From contig CANKTT010000002.1 in the NCBI GenBank assembly GCA_947486505.1, positions 1 through 32,727 of the forward strand: a stretch of DNA of 32,727 nucleotides. Reading direction: 5' to 3'. Source of the stretch: Actinomycetota bacterium. Its GTDB lineage: Bacteria > Actinomycetota > Actinomycetes > S36-B12 > UBA5976. The notes beneath the pieces were generated by a model. That model was not told where the DNA came from and made no database searches. It worked only from the letters and a program-made list of their open reading frames with translations. This document shows, piece after piece, positions 20,511 through 28,939 of this stretch. The position numbers and the translations under genes are program-made. How positions within the stretch are numbered: the stretch's first letter is position 1; each line of letters opens with the position of its first letter.

Positions 20511-22388
20511 ATGAGCTTGCATGGCGGAAATCCTTGGGCAACATATCAAGGATTCACTAACGATAAGTCAGTGAAAAAGAATACGCTGGCAGACGGAACA
20601 ATTAAGCGAGTCTTAACTTATGCAACTCAGTTTCGGGGATATATCGCGGCATATTTGACGCTGCTCGTTATTGACTCATTTTTGATAATCGCTCAACCTC
20701 TCTTATTCAAGCAAATTGTCGATGTTGCTATTCCAAATAAGGATTCGCGATTGGTCATTATTATGGCTGCCGGAATCGCGTTGACGGCAATTTTGGGTGC
20801 TGGGCTTGGTCTTTTGAGTCGCCAAATGCAGTCAACTATTGGCGAGGGTTTGATCTTCAACATGCGCACGCAGGTTTTCGATCATGTTCAGCAGCAGTCA
20901 ATCGCATTCTTTACTCGGGCCCAAACTGGTGCTCTAATTTCCAGACTTAATGGTGATGTCATGGGGGCACAGAGAGCGTTTACTTCCACCTTGGGTGGCA
21001 TAGTTGGCAACGTTATCAGTTTGGTGATTGTTGCAGGCACGATGTTTGTCTTGTCTTGGCAGATTACGGTTGCTTCGCTACTGCTTCTACCGCTCTTCAT
21101 GATTCCTGCCAGATGGATGGGAACTCGGCTACAACTATTAACAAGGCAGCAAGCGGACTTTAACTCTGCCATGAGCACCCAGATGGCGGAGCGCTTCAAT
21201 GTGTCGGGCGCACTTTTGATGAAGATTTTTGGAACCGCAAAGCGGGAATCGGAGATGTTTTCAGAAAAGGCTGATTCAGTTCGAATTATGGGAATCAAAA
21301 TCGCTATGTCTAACAGCGTTTTCTTTACCGCGATGGTTTTAGTTGGTTCGTTAGCAACTGCCTTGGTTTTCGGAATGGGCGGCGTGTCCGTTATTAACGG
21401 TTCACTGACCTTGGGAACATTACTTGCGCTAAGTGCGCTACTTGGCCGGCTGTATGGTCCAATTACTGCCTTGGCGAATGTGCGGGTGGACATCATGACG
21501 TCGTTAGTTTCTTTTGAGCGAGTTTTCGAAGTCTTAGACCTTCAACCCATGGTGAAGGACAAGCCAGATGCGCAGGACTTGGACCGCGGGGCAGTCAGCG
21601 TTGAATTCTCCAACGTTGATTTCAAGTATCCGTCGGCATCAGAAGTGTCTTTGGCAAGCCTCGAGTCAGTGGCTCAACCTGAATCTCGCACAGTATTGGA
21701 CCTGACGCTGAAAGGAATCTCGTTTCAAGCCAACCCAGGGGATTTGATTGCACTCGTAGGACCGTCTGGAGCTGGCAAGACCACTATTAGTGCCTTAGTC
21801 CCACGGCTTTACGATGCAACATCAGGTTCAGTGAAACTAGCTGGCATCGATGTTAAAGATATCAGCCAGGAATCACTGCACCGGGTTGTTGGAGTTGTAA
21901 CACAAGATGCCCACATGTATCACGATTCAATTCGTGCCAACCTTTTTTATGCAAATACGCAGGCAAGTGAGCCGGAGATTTGGAGTGCGTGCGAAAGTGC
22001 CCAGATAGCCGATATGATCCGAAGTTTGCCGGATGGTCTTGACACGGTTGTAGGGGATAGAGGTCACCGACTTTCTGGTGGTGAGAAACAACGACTTGCG
22101 ATTGCCAGATTGCTGTTGAAGGCTCCTGATGTTGTGGTACTCGACGAGGCAACGGCACATTTGGATTCGGAGAATGAGTCGGCAGTCCAAGCAGCGCTTG
22201 CAATTGCTCTGAAGGGCAGAACGTCGATTGTTGTGGCCCATCGACTTTCGACCATTCGCCAGGCAGATCAAATCTTGGTTATAGATGACGGTCAAATTGT
22301 GCAACGTGGAACCCATGACGATCTACTGGCCGCGGGAGGCGTTTATGCCGATTTATACAATCGTCAATTTGCAGAAGGTAAGAATTAA
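20511..22388 (+). CDS. ABC exporter half-transporter (ABCB/MsbA-like)
   Basis: 625 aa fusion of a six-helix type IV exporter domain (about 35-325) and an ATPase domain. NBD elements: A-loop Tyr373 (FKYPS), Walker A GPSGAGKTT (417-425), LSGGEKQR (521-528), Walker B VVVLDEATAHLD and the AHRLST H-loop. Between the A-loop and Walker A is an insertion of about 20 residues (SLASLESVAQPESRT). No partner transporter gene is adjacent, so it likely works as a homodimer; the substrate is unknown. The upstream 75 nt hold a possible -10 TAAACT at 20476-20481 but no clear -35. The stop codon is shared with the convergent SURF1 gene. Confidence 0.93.
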   Translation: MSLHGGNPWATYQGFTNDKSVKKNTLADGTIKRVLTYATQFRGYIAAYLTLLVIDSFLIIAQPLLFKQIVDVAIPNKDSRLVIIMAAGIALTAILGAGLGLLSRQMQSTIGEGLIFNMRTQVFDHVQQQSIAFFTRAQTGALISRLNGDVMGAQRAFTSTLGGIVGNVISLVIVAGTMFVLSWQITVASLLLLPLFMIPARWMGTRLQLLTRQQADFNSAMSTQMAERFNVSGALLMKIFGTAKRESEMFSEKADSVRIMGIKIAMSNSVFFTAMVLVGSLATALVFGMGGVSVINGSLTLGTLLALSALLGRLYGPITALANVRVDIMTSLVSFERVFEVLDLQPMVKDKPDAQDLDRGAVSVEFSNVDFKYPSASEVSLASLESVAQPESRTVLDLTLKGISFQANPGDLIALVGPSGAGKTTISALVPRLYDATSGSVKLAGIDVKDISQESLHRVVGVVTQDAHMYHDSIRANLFYANTQASEPEIWSACESAQIADMIRSLPDGLDTVVGDRGHRLSGGEKQRLAIARLLLKAPDVVVLDEATAHLDSENESAVQAALAIALKGRTSIVVAHRLSTIRQADQILVIDDGQIVQRGTHDDLLAAGGVYADLYNRQFAEGKN

Positions 22389-23146
22389 GTCTGCGGAACC
22401 TTGCGTTGTTCCTTTAATTCATTTCGCACCAGGATTCCCCACCCAATGACCGTCATAATTTCGAAGAACAGCCACTGCATTGCATAAGAACGATGCGCAC
22501 CCTCGGTTACTTCGGGTTCAGGGAGCGTTCTAATCTCAGAAGTTTTGGATTCGGGACGACTTGCAGTCATTTCAACGTAAGCATTGCTGAGAGTTTCGGT
22601 GCCATCCACGATTTCCAAAGGAATGATTCGATCTACCTGTCCGTCAGGTAAGTCTGTTGGAGCAGGTTTGGTTCTATCCTGAACTTCTCGAATCCGCCCG
22701 AGTACTTCAACTTCGCCACTGGGCACAGCTGCAACTACTGGACTATCTACAGCTGAGTTAGCGGCGGCGGTCCAGCCTCGATTAATCATGACCACAGTGC
22801 CATCAGCCAGTTGCAGGGGAGTAACCACCCACAAGCCCAGATTTGATTCCAAGCTCTTCTTTCGAACGAGTACTTGTGCATCCTGCATCCAAGTGCCGAT
22901 CATCTCTACTGTTCGCCACTGAGAATCTTCTGGCACAACTTTTAACTCGCCGGAAGTTGAAATTATCTCGCCGATTAGGACAGGTTCCTTATCGATCTGC
23001 TCTTGAATCTGGACGTTGTAAATTTGCCGATCACTCAGCCGGTGCCATTGCCAGTTAGATAGGGCCTGAAACGCTGGAAGCATAAACAGGCAGGCGAGCG
23101 TTACAGCGATCCATTTTGGGGCTAATAAAAACTTGAGCGCACTCAC
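22385..23146 (-). CDS. SURF1-family cytochrome oxidase assembly protein
   Basis: SURF1 proteins help insert heme A into cytochrome c oxidase subunit I. The 253 aa protein has one membrane span near the N-terminus (about 11-29), a periplasmic domain and a second span near the C-terminus (about 222-240), the standard SURF1 topology. Recognisable blocks are FQALSNWQWHRL after helix 1, VLVRKKSL, VMINRGWT and SYAMQWLFFEI before helix 2. The start is GTG, 18 nt after the DUF3099 gene, so the two are probably one operon. Its function fits ctaA and ctaB in the same window. Confidence 0.92.
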   Translation of the reverse strand: MSALKFLLAPKWIAVTLACLFMLPAFQALSNWQWHRLSDRQIYNVQIQEQIDKEPVLIGEIISTSGELKVVPEDSQWRTVEMIGTWMQDAQVLVRKKSLESNLGLWVVTPLQLADGTVVMINRGWTAAANSAVDSPVVAAVPSGEVEVLGRIREVQDRTKPAPTDLPDGQVDRIIPLEIVDGTETLSNAYVEMTASRPESKTSEIRTLPEPEVTEGAHRSYAMQWLFFEIMTVIGWGILVRNELKEQRKVPQT

Positions 23147-23164
23147 GATGTCAATTGTGCCTGA

Positions 23165-23464
23165 TTAGAGAGTAGACGAGCGCCCGGTCTCAATCGCTTC
23201 GTTGCCTGGAGCTACGAAATCGCCAGACCCTGACCAGCCGCCTCGCTCGCGACCTGCATTTGCGATGACAACAGCAAAATAAGGAAGCACTACGGCTCCA
23301 ACGATGAGTGACCAGCGAAGGACACCTTCACTCAAAACGCCACCAACAAAACATACGGTACGTAGTCCCATGCTGATTAGGTACCGACGTTGCCGACCAG
23401 ATTGATCCTGAGTTAGACCAGTTTCAACCGTAGAGATACTGAATACCTCAGGCTCTTGTTTCAT
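23165..23464 (-). CDS. DUF3099 small membrane protein
   Basis: 99 aa protein of the actinobacterial DUF3099 family, recognised by QRRYLISMGLRTVCF (25-39) and VVLPYFAVVIANAGRE (58-73). Two hydrophobic spans (about 30-47 and 50-70) are joined by a short turn; the tails are hydrophilic. Function is unknown. Placed directly before SURF1 and probably co-transcribed, it may have an envelope or respiratory role, but that rests only on position. The ATG start is supported by a short AGGTAG a few bases upstream. Confidence 0.85.
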   Translation of the reverse strand: MKQEPEVFSISTVETGLTQDQSGRQRRYLISMGLRTVCFVGGVLSEGVLRWSLIVGAVVLPYFAVVIANAGRERGGWSGSGDFVAPGNEAIETGRSSTL

Positions 23465-23484
23465 GGCTACCTACTGATGCTCGA

Positions 23485-23513
23485 TTGACTCTTCTAGGCT
23501 ACGGTGTTACTAC
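23485..23513 (+). promoter_or_regulatory. Possible dodecin promoter
   Basis: TTGACT at 23485-23490 and TACTAC at 23508-23513 are separated by 17 nt, a classical -35/-10 layout, and would give a leader of about 20 nt containing the AGGAG site of the dodecin gene. The last -10 base is off consensus, so this is tentative. Confidence 0.3.
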
Positions 23514-23541
23514 ATGTTTGGCATTTCCACAGGAGCTCACA

Positions 23542-23754
23542 ATGACCACTAGAACCTACGCCTTAACCGAAATTGTTGGTACTTCACCGGTAAGTATCGA
23601 TGAGGCTATCCGTAATGGCCTAAAGCGCGCCTCGCAATCTACGCGTCATATTGACTGGTTCGAAGTCACCGAAATCCGTGGAAACCTTCGTGACGGAGAT
23701 CTCACCTTCATCCAGGTTGGAATGAAGCTGGGCTACCGTCTCGAAGATGCTTAA
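23542..23754 (+). CDS. Dodecin, flavin-storage protein
   Basis: 70 aa protein matching the dodecin family along its full length: YALTEIVGTSP, DEAIRNGLKRASQSTRH, DWFEVTEIRG and a C-terminal VGMKLGYRLEDA. Dodecins form hollow dodecamers that bind FMN, riboflavin or coenzyme A; the flavin-stacking tryptophan is W39. The ATG at 23542 has AGGAG 6 nt upstream and gives the usual length, so the in-frame TTG at 23485 is not used. The stop codon shares the TTAA tetranucleotide with the convergent tldE stop. Confidence 0.95.
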   Translation: MTTRTYALTEIVGTSPVSIDEAIRNGLKRASQSTRHIDWFEVTEIRGNLRDGDLTFIQVGMKLGYRLEDA

Positions 23755-25130
23755 ATAGCGTCAGATTTTGTCGAGAGGTTAAAGCCCTCAATAGTCAGCG
23801 GAGCAACTTGAGCTCTGGAAAACCAATCGGCCCATTCTCGAGGTAGGCAAGGTACGGTTTCGCCAGCGTCAATGACCCTGGAGAGCATGTCTATTGGTGA
23901 TTCGTTGAATCTAAAGTTGTTGGTTGCACCAATCACTTCACCGCCCGAAACCACGTAGACGCCATCTCGAGTTAGTCCAGTCAATAGCAAATTCTGTGGA
24001 TCAACTTCGCGGATGTACCAAAGACATGTAATCAGCAAGCCATCGCCCATCCGACTAGCTAAATCCGCCAAAGTTCCACTTCCTTGAGCATCAACTAGTG
24101 AGATGTTGTCGGTAAGAGGAGTGAAGGGAAGCTTGGCCTCTTGGGCTGCGTGTCGACTGCTTCCAAGTGCGGTCAACACGCCATCGGTAATGATGTCGCT
24201 TCGCCCGATTTCGCTACCAGTATCGAACGCGCTGCCTAAAGCAGATGAACCTAAGTTAACAACGCGATCAAAAGTTTCCATACCTCTCAAGTTTGGATCA
24301 GTCGCAAGATTCAGATTCCGCTTAGTAAGTGTTTCGCCAACTCGCGTTCCTCCTTTTACGTTGGAAAACGCGCTACGTCCCTCAGCAGCATCTCGCGCAG
24401 CCGAGCTCCACAACATGTAGATCAATAAATCAGATACCGCACTTGGCGAGAGTGTTACGCGATGACGCCCAGCTTCGGTATCGATTTGGTTGTTTTGAAC
24501 CTTTAGCTTCTGAGTTACGTCAGACAGATGGTTACTAACATTCACATCAGTCAATGACGTACCACCTTGACCAGACCAAGCTGAGCGCTCACGGTCATGA
24601 CTCTTTGCGCACAATTCAAAGCGACTAGTTCGTTCGGAATATCGCATGCGGGTTCCACTAGATGTTCCTACATAGGTCGTATCAAGAGATTGTTCAGCGT
24701 AGCCAAAAAATTCTTGATCTCGATGTGCGAAAACATCAGCCAATCCGGCTGCTACGTGCGAGATTTCCGATACATCCAAAGTTAAAGCAGCGTCTGCAAA
24801 GTTGTTGTCAGTTGGCCCGGTCACCAACTCCATTGCATCAACTGCAGGTCCGGCAGAGACTGCAGAAGCTTTACTAGCTGAGACCAAGGCTGCAACATTC
24901 TCTCGGCTGCGGATCTGGCCGCTTGACATTCCAGTAGCAACTCCACCAGGTACAGACACGAAGGCTGAAATAGAAAGGGTTTGATCTATCGAGTCACCAT
25001 TCGTTGTTAAAGCAGAATTAGCCCAACGTAAGTTGTTGGTAGCGCTGTTTCCACCTATTACAACGCCACCATCTTTTCCAAGTAATTCAAGTGCCAATTC
25101 AACGGCATCCGGTAATGAAATCTCGCTCAT
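23751..25130 (-). CDS. tldE: TldE/PmbA-type metalloprotease subunit
   Basis: Regulatory subunit of the TldD-TldE protease, which trims unfolded peptides and matures some ribosomal peptide natural products. The 459 aa chain follows the TldE pattern: an N-terminal domain with WANSALTTNGDS, a middle part with GTRMRYSERTSRFEL, and a C-terminal domain with RDAAEGRSAF, LPFTPLTDNISL and LLTGLTRDGVYVVSGGEV. It lacks the HExxxH zinc motif, as expected for TldE. Its ATG overlaps the tldD stop (ATGA), so the two are translated together. No RiPP precursor gene is visible nearby. Confidence 0.93.
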   Translation of the reverse strand: MSEISLPDAVELALELLGKDGGVVIGGNSATNNLRWANSALTTNGDSIDQTLSISAFVSVPGGVATGMSSGQIRSRENVAALVSASKASAVSAGPAVDAMELVTGPTDNNFADAALTLDVSEISHVAAGLADVFAHRDQEFFGYAEQSLDTTYVGTSSGTRMRYSERTSRFELCAKSHDRERSAWSGQGGTSLTDVNVSNHLSDVTQKLKVQNNQIDTEAGRHRVTLSPSAVSDLLIYMLWSSAARDAAEGRSAFSNVKGGTRVGETLTKRNLNLATDPNLRGMETFDRVVNLGSSALGSAFDTGSEIGRSDIITDGVLTALGSSRHAAQEAKLPFTPLTDNISLVDAQGSGTLADLASRMGDGLLITCLWYIREVDPQNLLLTGLTRDGVYVVSGGEVIGATNNFRFNESPIDMLSRVIDAGETVPCLPREWADWFSRAQVAPLTIEGFNLSTKSDAI

Positions 25131-26653
25131 TTCGCACTCTCATCCCTGGTGTTTAGGACGTTCACTTGGGTAAATGTCGCAGATGGACAACCGTGGCTAA
25201 CAGGAGCTACTTGTCCTGGTTGACCTTTACCGCAATTCAGTGCGCCACCTAGCAGGTAAGTACTTTGCCCACCCAGCTGCCGCATTGAAGCCCAGAAGTC
25301 AGGTGTTTTTGATTGGTATGCCACATCTTTGAGTTGCCCAACAATCTCACCGTTCTTAATCTCGTGAAATCTTTGTCCAGTGAACTGAAAATTGAAACGC
25401 TGCATGTCTATTGACCAAGACTTATCTCCAACAATGTAGATTCCTGATTCGACGTTAGAAATCAAGTCTTTAGTGGTTAGATCCTCAGATCCAGGTTGAA
25501 GTGAAACGTTAGGCATTCTTTGAATCGGTGAATGCAGCGCGGAATCGGCAAAGGCACATCCGTTAGATCGGTCCATCTTGATCTTGCTCGCGATTGACCT
25601 GTCCGTTTGATAACCGACCAAGATTCCGTCCTTGATCAAATCCCACTTTTGGCCAGCTACACCCTCGTCGTCATAGCCAACGGTTGAAAGTCCATGGTCT
25701 GAAGTTCGATCACCAGTTACATTCATGATGGGGGAGCCATACTTGAAGGTGCCCAACTTATCTATGGTTGCAAAAGAAGTACCAGCGTAGTTTGCTTCGT
25801 AACCTAAGGCGCGATCAAGCTCTGTGGCGTGACCAATTGATTCGTGAATCGTTAGCCAGAGATTAGTTGGATCGATGACTAAGTCCCAGGCGCCGGCCTT
25901 AACCGAGGGCGACTTCACTTTCTCGTCCAGATACTCCGGTATCCTCGCAATCTCAGTATCCCAGTCCCAGCCTGTACCCGTTAAGTACTCCCAGCCGCGA
26001 CCGGCTGGTGGCGCACAGGTCCGCATGTCTTCGAAGCCAGAGTCGCTTACATGAATTGCGGTTAATGCTGCAGAAATTCGATCACGTTGTTGAGATATCT
26101 CATTACCCAGCAAATCTGAATAGAAAGTTTGGTCTCGACCCATTCCAATGTTGCTTTCAATGTGACTGACAATCGAAGATCCAGAAACCTTTGAATTCCA
26201 GTTTTGTAAAAACTCGATGATCTCAGAGTCAGTCTTTTCGAAGGCATCTATTTCGATTGGCAGAATCCAAGACTGCTTTCCATGGATTGGTTCATTTGCG
26301 AGTATCACTTCGTCAGCCGCTACTTGAGCACTGATCTTGGCCACTTGGATAGCTTTAAGGGCTGTGGTCACTGCACTTTGAATAGTTAGTTCGGTGGTAG
26401 CCGCAAAGCCCCAGGCACCGGAATGAACTACCCGAACACTAAGCGCAACGTTAGATTCTGAACCAATATTTTCTACCTCACCATCACGCAACGAAACTCC
26501 GCGCATGTCGTGTTTTGCCAGTCGAAACTGGGCAACAGTTGCGCCGTTGCTTGCTGCTGCCTCGAGTGCAGCTGATGAAAGCGTCTCAGGAGCTGGGGTA
26601 TTTGGAATCAGTATCATTTCATCAGTCTTTCTAGGTTCCTTAACCCTAGCCAT
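25127..26653 (-). CDS. tldD: TldD-type zinc metalloprotease subunit
   Basis: Catalytic subunit of the TldD/TldE heterodimer. The zinc motif HESIGH (HExxxH) lies near residue 270 in LTIHESIGHATELDRALGYE, and the third ligand is the Cys of NCGKGQPGQ near 473. Family blocks DDEGVAGQKWDLIKDG and SWSIDMQRFNFQFTGQ are also present. Length is 508 aa from the ATG at 26653; a second in-frame ATG at 26617 would remove 12 hydrophilic residues, and neither start has a good ribosome site. The gene is divergent from fabG with only 31 bp between them. Confidence 0.93.
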   Translation of the reverse strand: MARVKEPRKTDEMILIPNTPAPETLSSAALEAAASNGATVAQFRLAKHDMRGVSLRDGEVENIGSESNVALSVRVVHSGAWGFAATTELTIQSAVTTALKAIQVAKISAQVAADEVILANEPIHGKQSWILPIEIDAFEKTDSEIIEFLQNWNSKVSGSSIVSHIESNIGMGRDQTFYSDLLGNEISQQRDRISAALTAIHVSDSGFEDMRTCAPPAGRGWEYLTGTGWDWDTEIARIPEYLDEKVKSPSVKAGAWDLVIDPTNLWLTIHESIGHATELDRALGYEANYAGTSFATIDKLGTFKYGSPIMNVTGDRTSDHGLSTVGYDDEGVAGQKWDLIKDGILVGYQTDRSIASKIKMDRSNGCAFADSALHSPIQRMPNVSLQPGSEDLTTKDLISNVESGIYIVGDKSWSIDMQRFNFQFTGQRFHEIKNGEIVGQLKDVAYQSKTPDFWASMRQLGGQSTYLLGGALNCGKGQPGQVAPVSHGCPSATFTQVNVLNTRDESAK

Positions 26654-26672
26654 AGATTCCTAGCGCAGGAGG

Positions 26673-26678
26673 TAGCCT
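26673..26678 (+). promoter_or_regulatory. Predicted -10 box of fabG promoter, overlapping AGGAGGT
   Basis: TAGCCT ends 6 nt before the fabG ATG, the leaderless layout seen elsewhere. Immediately upstream, at 26667-26673, is a perfect AGGAGGT that could be a Shine-Dalgarno sequence, but its 11-nt spacing to the ATG is long. The two readings exclude each other for a single transcript. Confidence 0.45.
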
Positions 26679-26684
26679 TAAGTC

Positions 26685-27389
26685 ATGTCAAGAGTTGTGT
26701 TGATAACTGGTGGAAATCGCGGGATTGGGCTGTCCATTGCTCGCAAATTTGAATCTTTGGGTGACGTAGTCGTTGTGACTAGTCGCAGTGGCGATCCAAT
26801 TAGCGGACTTAATGTTGTGCAATGTGACGTTACTAGTACTGAGAGCGTAGATGCTGCCTTCGCCAAAATCGAAGAAGATTTCGGGCCAGTTGAAGTAGCC
26901 GTTGCCAATGCGGGGATTACTAAGGACAAGCTGTTAGTTCGAATGGCTGATGAAGACATAGATGACGTCCTTAACACCAATCTATTTGGAGCAATCCGAG
27001 TCGCTCGTCGCGCTACTCGTTCTATGACTCAAGCAAGATCTGGCCGAATTATTTTTGTTTCAAGCGTTGTTGCCCTGATGGGATCAGCTGGTCAGGTTAA
27101 TTACGCGGCTTCAAAATCAGGTTTAGTTGGTGCCGCTCGCTCGTTAGCTCGCGAGATTGGATCCCGCAGTGTCACGATCAACGTGGTTGCCCCTGGATTT
27201 ATTGATACCGACATGACGGCAGTGCTGTCCGAAGATCGCAAAACCCAGATTGTGAACAACATTCCGCTTGGCCGATACGGAACCGCAGAAGAAGTTGCAG
27301 ATGCTGTTGCATTTTTGGCCTCTGCGGAAGCAACTTACATTACGGGCTCTGTCATTCCCGTTGATGGCGGCTTAGGTATGGGACACTAG
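26685..27389 (+). CDS. fabG: 3-oxoacyl-[acyl-carrier-protein] reductase
   Basis: Short-chain dehydrogenase that reduces 3-oxoacyl-ACP in type II fatty acid synthesis. The cofactor motif is TGGNRGIG (8-15), followed by NAGIT, and the catalytic set is N99, S127, Y140 and K144 (VSSVVALMGSAGQVNYAASK). PGFIDTDMT and the C-terminal ITGSVIPVDGGLGMGH are typical FabG. The 234 aa length is normal. fabI follows after 6 nt, the same arrangement as mycobacterial fabG1-inhA, so the two reductive steps of chain elongation are co-expressed. Confidence 0.95.
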   Translation: MSRVVLITGGNRGIGLSIARKFESLGDVVVVTSRSGDPISGLNVVQCDVTSTESVDAAFAKIEEDFGPVEVAVANAGITKDKLLVRMADEDIDDVLNTNLFGAIRVARRATRSMTQARSGRIIFVSSVVALMGSAGQVNYAASKSGLVGAARSLAREIGSRSVTINVVAPGFIDTDMTAVLSEDRKTQIVNNIPLGRYGTAEEVADAVAFLASAEATYITGSVIPVDGGLGMGH

Positions 27390-27395
27390 AGCACT

Positions 27396-28169
27396 ATGGG
27401 AATCCTTGAGGGCAAGAACATTCTGATAACTGGTGTCCTGACGGACTCATCTATCGCTTTTCACGTAGCCCGATTGGCACAAGAGCAAGGCGCAACGGTT
27501 GTCTTAACTTCATTTGGACGTGCCGCAGGCCTGACCAAACGAATTGCTGGTCGACTTCCTAACGAGGCCCCAATTGTCCAACTTGATGTAACGAGTAAAG
27601 AAGATTTAGAGAACTTAGCCGCAGCAGTTTCTGAGCATGTTCCGTACTTGGATGGTGTATTGCACTCAATCGCATTCGCGCCAGAGGCTGCACTTGGTGG
27701 TAACTTCCTAAACACTGAATGGGACGACGTCAAAGTAGCCCTGGAAATCTCTGCTTTCTCGCTTAAGTCTCTAGGCATGGCGACTCTGCCGCTAATGCAA
27801 GAACGCGGTGGACAACTACTAGGTCTTGATTTCGATGCAACAGTGACTTGGCCGTTCTACGACTGGATGGGTGTTTCAAAAGCAGCCCTTGAATCAACTT
27901 GTCGATACTTAGCGAGGGATCTAGGTCCAAGGAATGTACGAGTGAATTTGATAGCTGCTGGCCCGTTATACACAACTGCCGCTAAGGGAATTCCAGGCTT
28001 TGATGAGTTTGGTCCGATGTGGCAACGTAGGGCTCCAATCGGTTGGGACACATCAGACCCAGTTCCAACCGCTAAGGCGTGCGTTGCGATGTTCTCAGAT
28101 TGGTTCCCTGCGACGACCGGTGAAATCATCCATGTTGACGGTGGCGTACATAGCCAGGGTGGGCCATAA
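27396..28169 (+). CDS. fabI: Enoyl-[acyl-carrier-protein] reductase (FabI/InhA type)
   Basis: NADH-dependent reductase of the last step of the elongation cycle. The 257 aa chain has the InhA-like N-terminus ILITGVLTDSSIAFHVA, LDVTS, LHSIAFAP, and the Y-x6-K catalytic pair Y155/K162 in FYDWMGVSK, which matches the InhA layout. The C-terminus TTGEIIHVDGG is typical. This is the target class of triclosan and activated isoniazid, though drug response cannot be read from sequence. It ends 12 nt from the convergent uncharacterised gene. Confidence 0.95.
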   Translation: MGILEGKNILITGVLTDSSIAFHVARLAQEQGATVVLTSFGRAAGLTKRIAGRLPNEAPIVQLDVTSKEDLENLAAAVSEHVPYLDGVLHSIAFAPEAALGGNFLNTEWDDVKVALEISAFSLKSLGMATLPLMQERGGQLLGLDFDATVTWPFYDWMGVSKAALESTCRYLARDLGPRNVRVNLIAAGPLYTTAAKGIPGFDEFGPMWQRRAPIGWDTSDPVPTAKACVAMFSDWFPATTGEIIHVDGGVHSQGGP

Positions 28170-28181
28170 CTCTTGGAGGGT

Positions 28182-28889
28182 TTAGGCGATAACGACTGAC
28201 TGCAGAACCGCGCGGCAATTTGCTATTAGGTCTTCCAGGGTCTTCATGCGAATTCTGTCTGTACTTGGGCTGTGTAGCGCAGCACTATGCATGAGAGCGC
28301 CACGAGCAACAATTTGGATCTTGGCGGCCGTTTCAAGCGCCTCTGCGCTACGTTTCGACAAGTGTGGGGGTAACTGAAGTGCGCGAAACTCGTCAAGCAA
28401 CTTTGTGATCGCGGATTCATCTCCAGTTAAGTCACTGGCCGCAAGTTGGCTAGTGATTATCGATACCTGCTCCGTCAAAGTTCTACGAGTTTGGTTCAAG
28501 TCGTAATGCACCACAGTGTTTACGGTGGCCTCTAGCTTCCAAACGGAATCCAAACTCCTAACAAGTAGCAAATTCTTAGATAAAGCGACAACCCCGAAGT
28601 CCCGATCGATCATCCGCAAAACATTTGTCGGAACACCGGCTGGATCACCATCGACGGGAAGCCCGACAGCAACTGGTGTCTTCATTGCTACTGCCTGGCG
28701 CACCACTTCGACCCAACTAATGTCCATAGGACCTATGGCAACTGAATTGTCGTGACCGCCAATCGAGGTTTGATCAGTTATGGTCTCAAGTGCATTGGCT
28801 GCGTCAGTGGCAGAAACTGAGGCGCCTACCGCGGCATTTAGCCAAAGTCCAAGAACCACCGCTGGTGGGAAAGCGAGTTCTTGTGACAT
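28182..28889 (-). CDS. Conserved actinobacterial protein of unknown function
   Basis: 235 aa soluble-looking protein with no signal peptide, no membrane span and no catalytic motif I can name. The N-terminal half contains VAVGLPVDGDPAGVP (about 74-87), followed by a strand-rich segment; the C-terminal half looks helical (TLTEQVSIITSQLAA, LPPHLSKRSAEALETAAKI, TLEDLIANCRAVLQ). I recall uncharacterised actinobacterial proteins with a similar GLPVPGDP-like motif and helical tail at comparable positions, but no assigned function. It is divergent from an ABC ATPase gene with 50 bp between them, and both starts carry the TANNNT-6 nt promoter layout, so they may be co-regulated. Confidence 0.75.
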   Translation of the reverse strand: MSQELAFPPAVVLGLWLNAAVGASVSATDAANALETITDQTSIGGHDNSVAIGPMDISWVEVVRQAVAMKTPVAVGLPVDGDPAGVPTNVLRMIDRDFGVVALSKNLLLVRSLDSVWKLEATVNTVVHYDLNQTRRTLTEQVSIITSQLAASDLTGDESAITKLLDEFRALQLPPHLSKRSAEALETAAKIQIVARGALMHSAALHSPSTDRIRMKTLEDLIANCRAVLQSVVIA

Positions 28890-28895
28890 CTTGAT

Positions 28896-28901
28896 ACCTT
28901 A
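28896..28901 (-). promoter_or_regulatory. Predicted -10 box of the 28182-28889 gene
   Basis: On the minus strand TAAGGT ends 6 nt before the ATG; no ribosome site is present. It fits the leaderless promoter layout and shares the 50-bp divergent region with the ABC ATPase promoter. Confidence 0.5.
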
Positions 28902-28927
28902 CGGGGAAGTGGATTTTGCAATAGGGA

Positions 28928-28933
28928 TAGATT
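28928..28933 (+). promoter_or_regulatory. Predicted -10 box of ABC ATPase gene
   Basis: TAGATT ends 6 nt before the GTG at 28940, with no ribosome site between. It has the same spacing as the divergent promoter on the other strand. Confidence 0.5.
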
Positions 28934-28939
28934 ACTCGT

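Noticed and set aside
20888..21496. 202-codon open frame antisense to the ABC exporter
   Set aside because: It mirrors membrane-domain codons of the exporter, with no domain or ribosome site.
23485..23541. N-terminal extension of dodecin
   Set aside because: Dodecins are about 70 aa, and AGGAG at 23531-23535 points to the ATG at 23542; the extension covers the likely promoter.
23751..26653. RiPP biosynthesis cluster around tldD-tldE
   Set aside because: No precursor peptide, cyclase or exporter gene is adjacent; neighbours are housekeeping genes.
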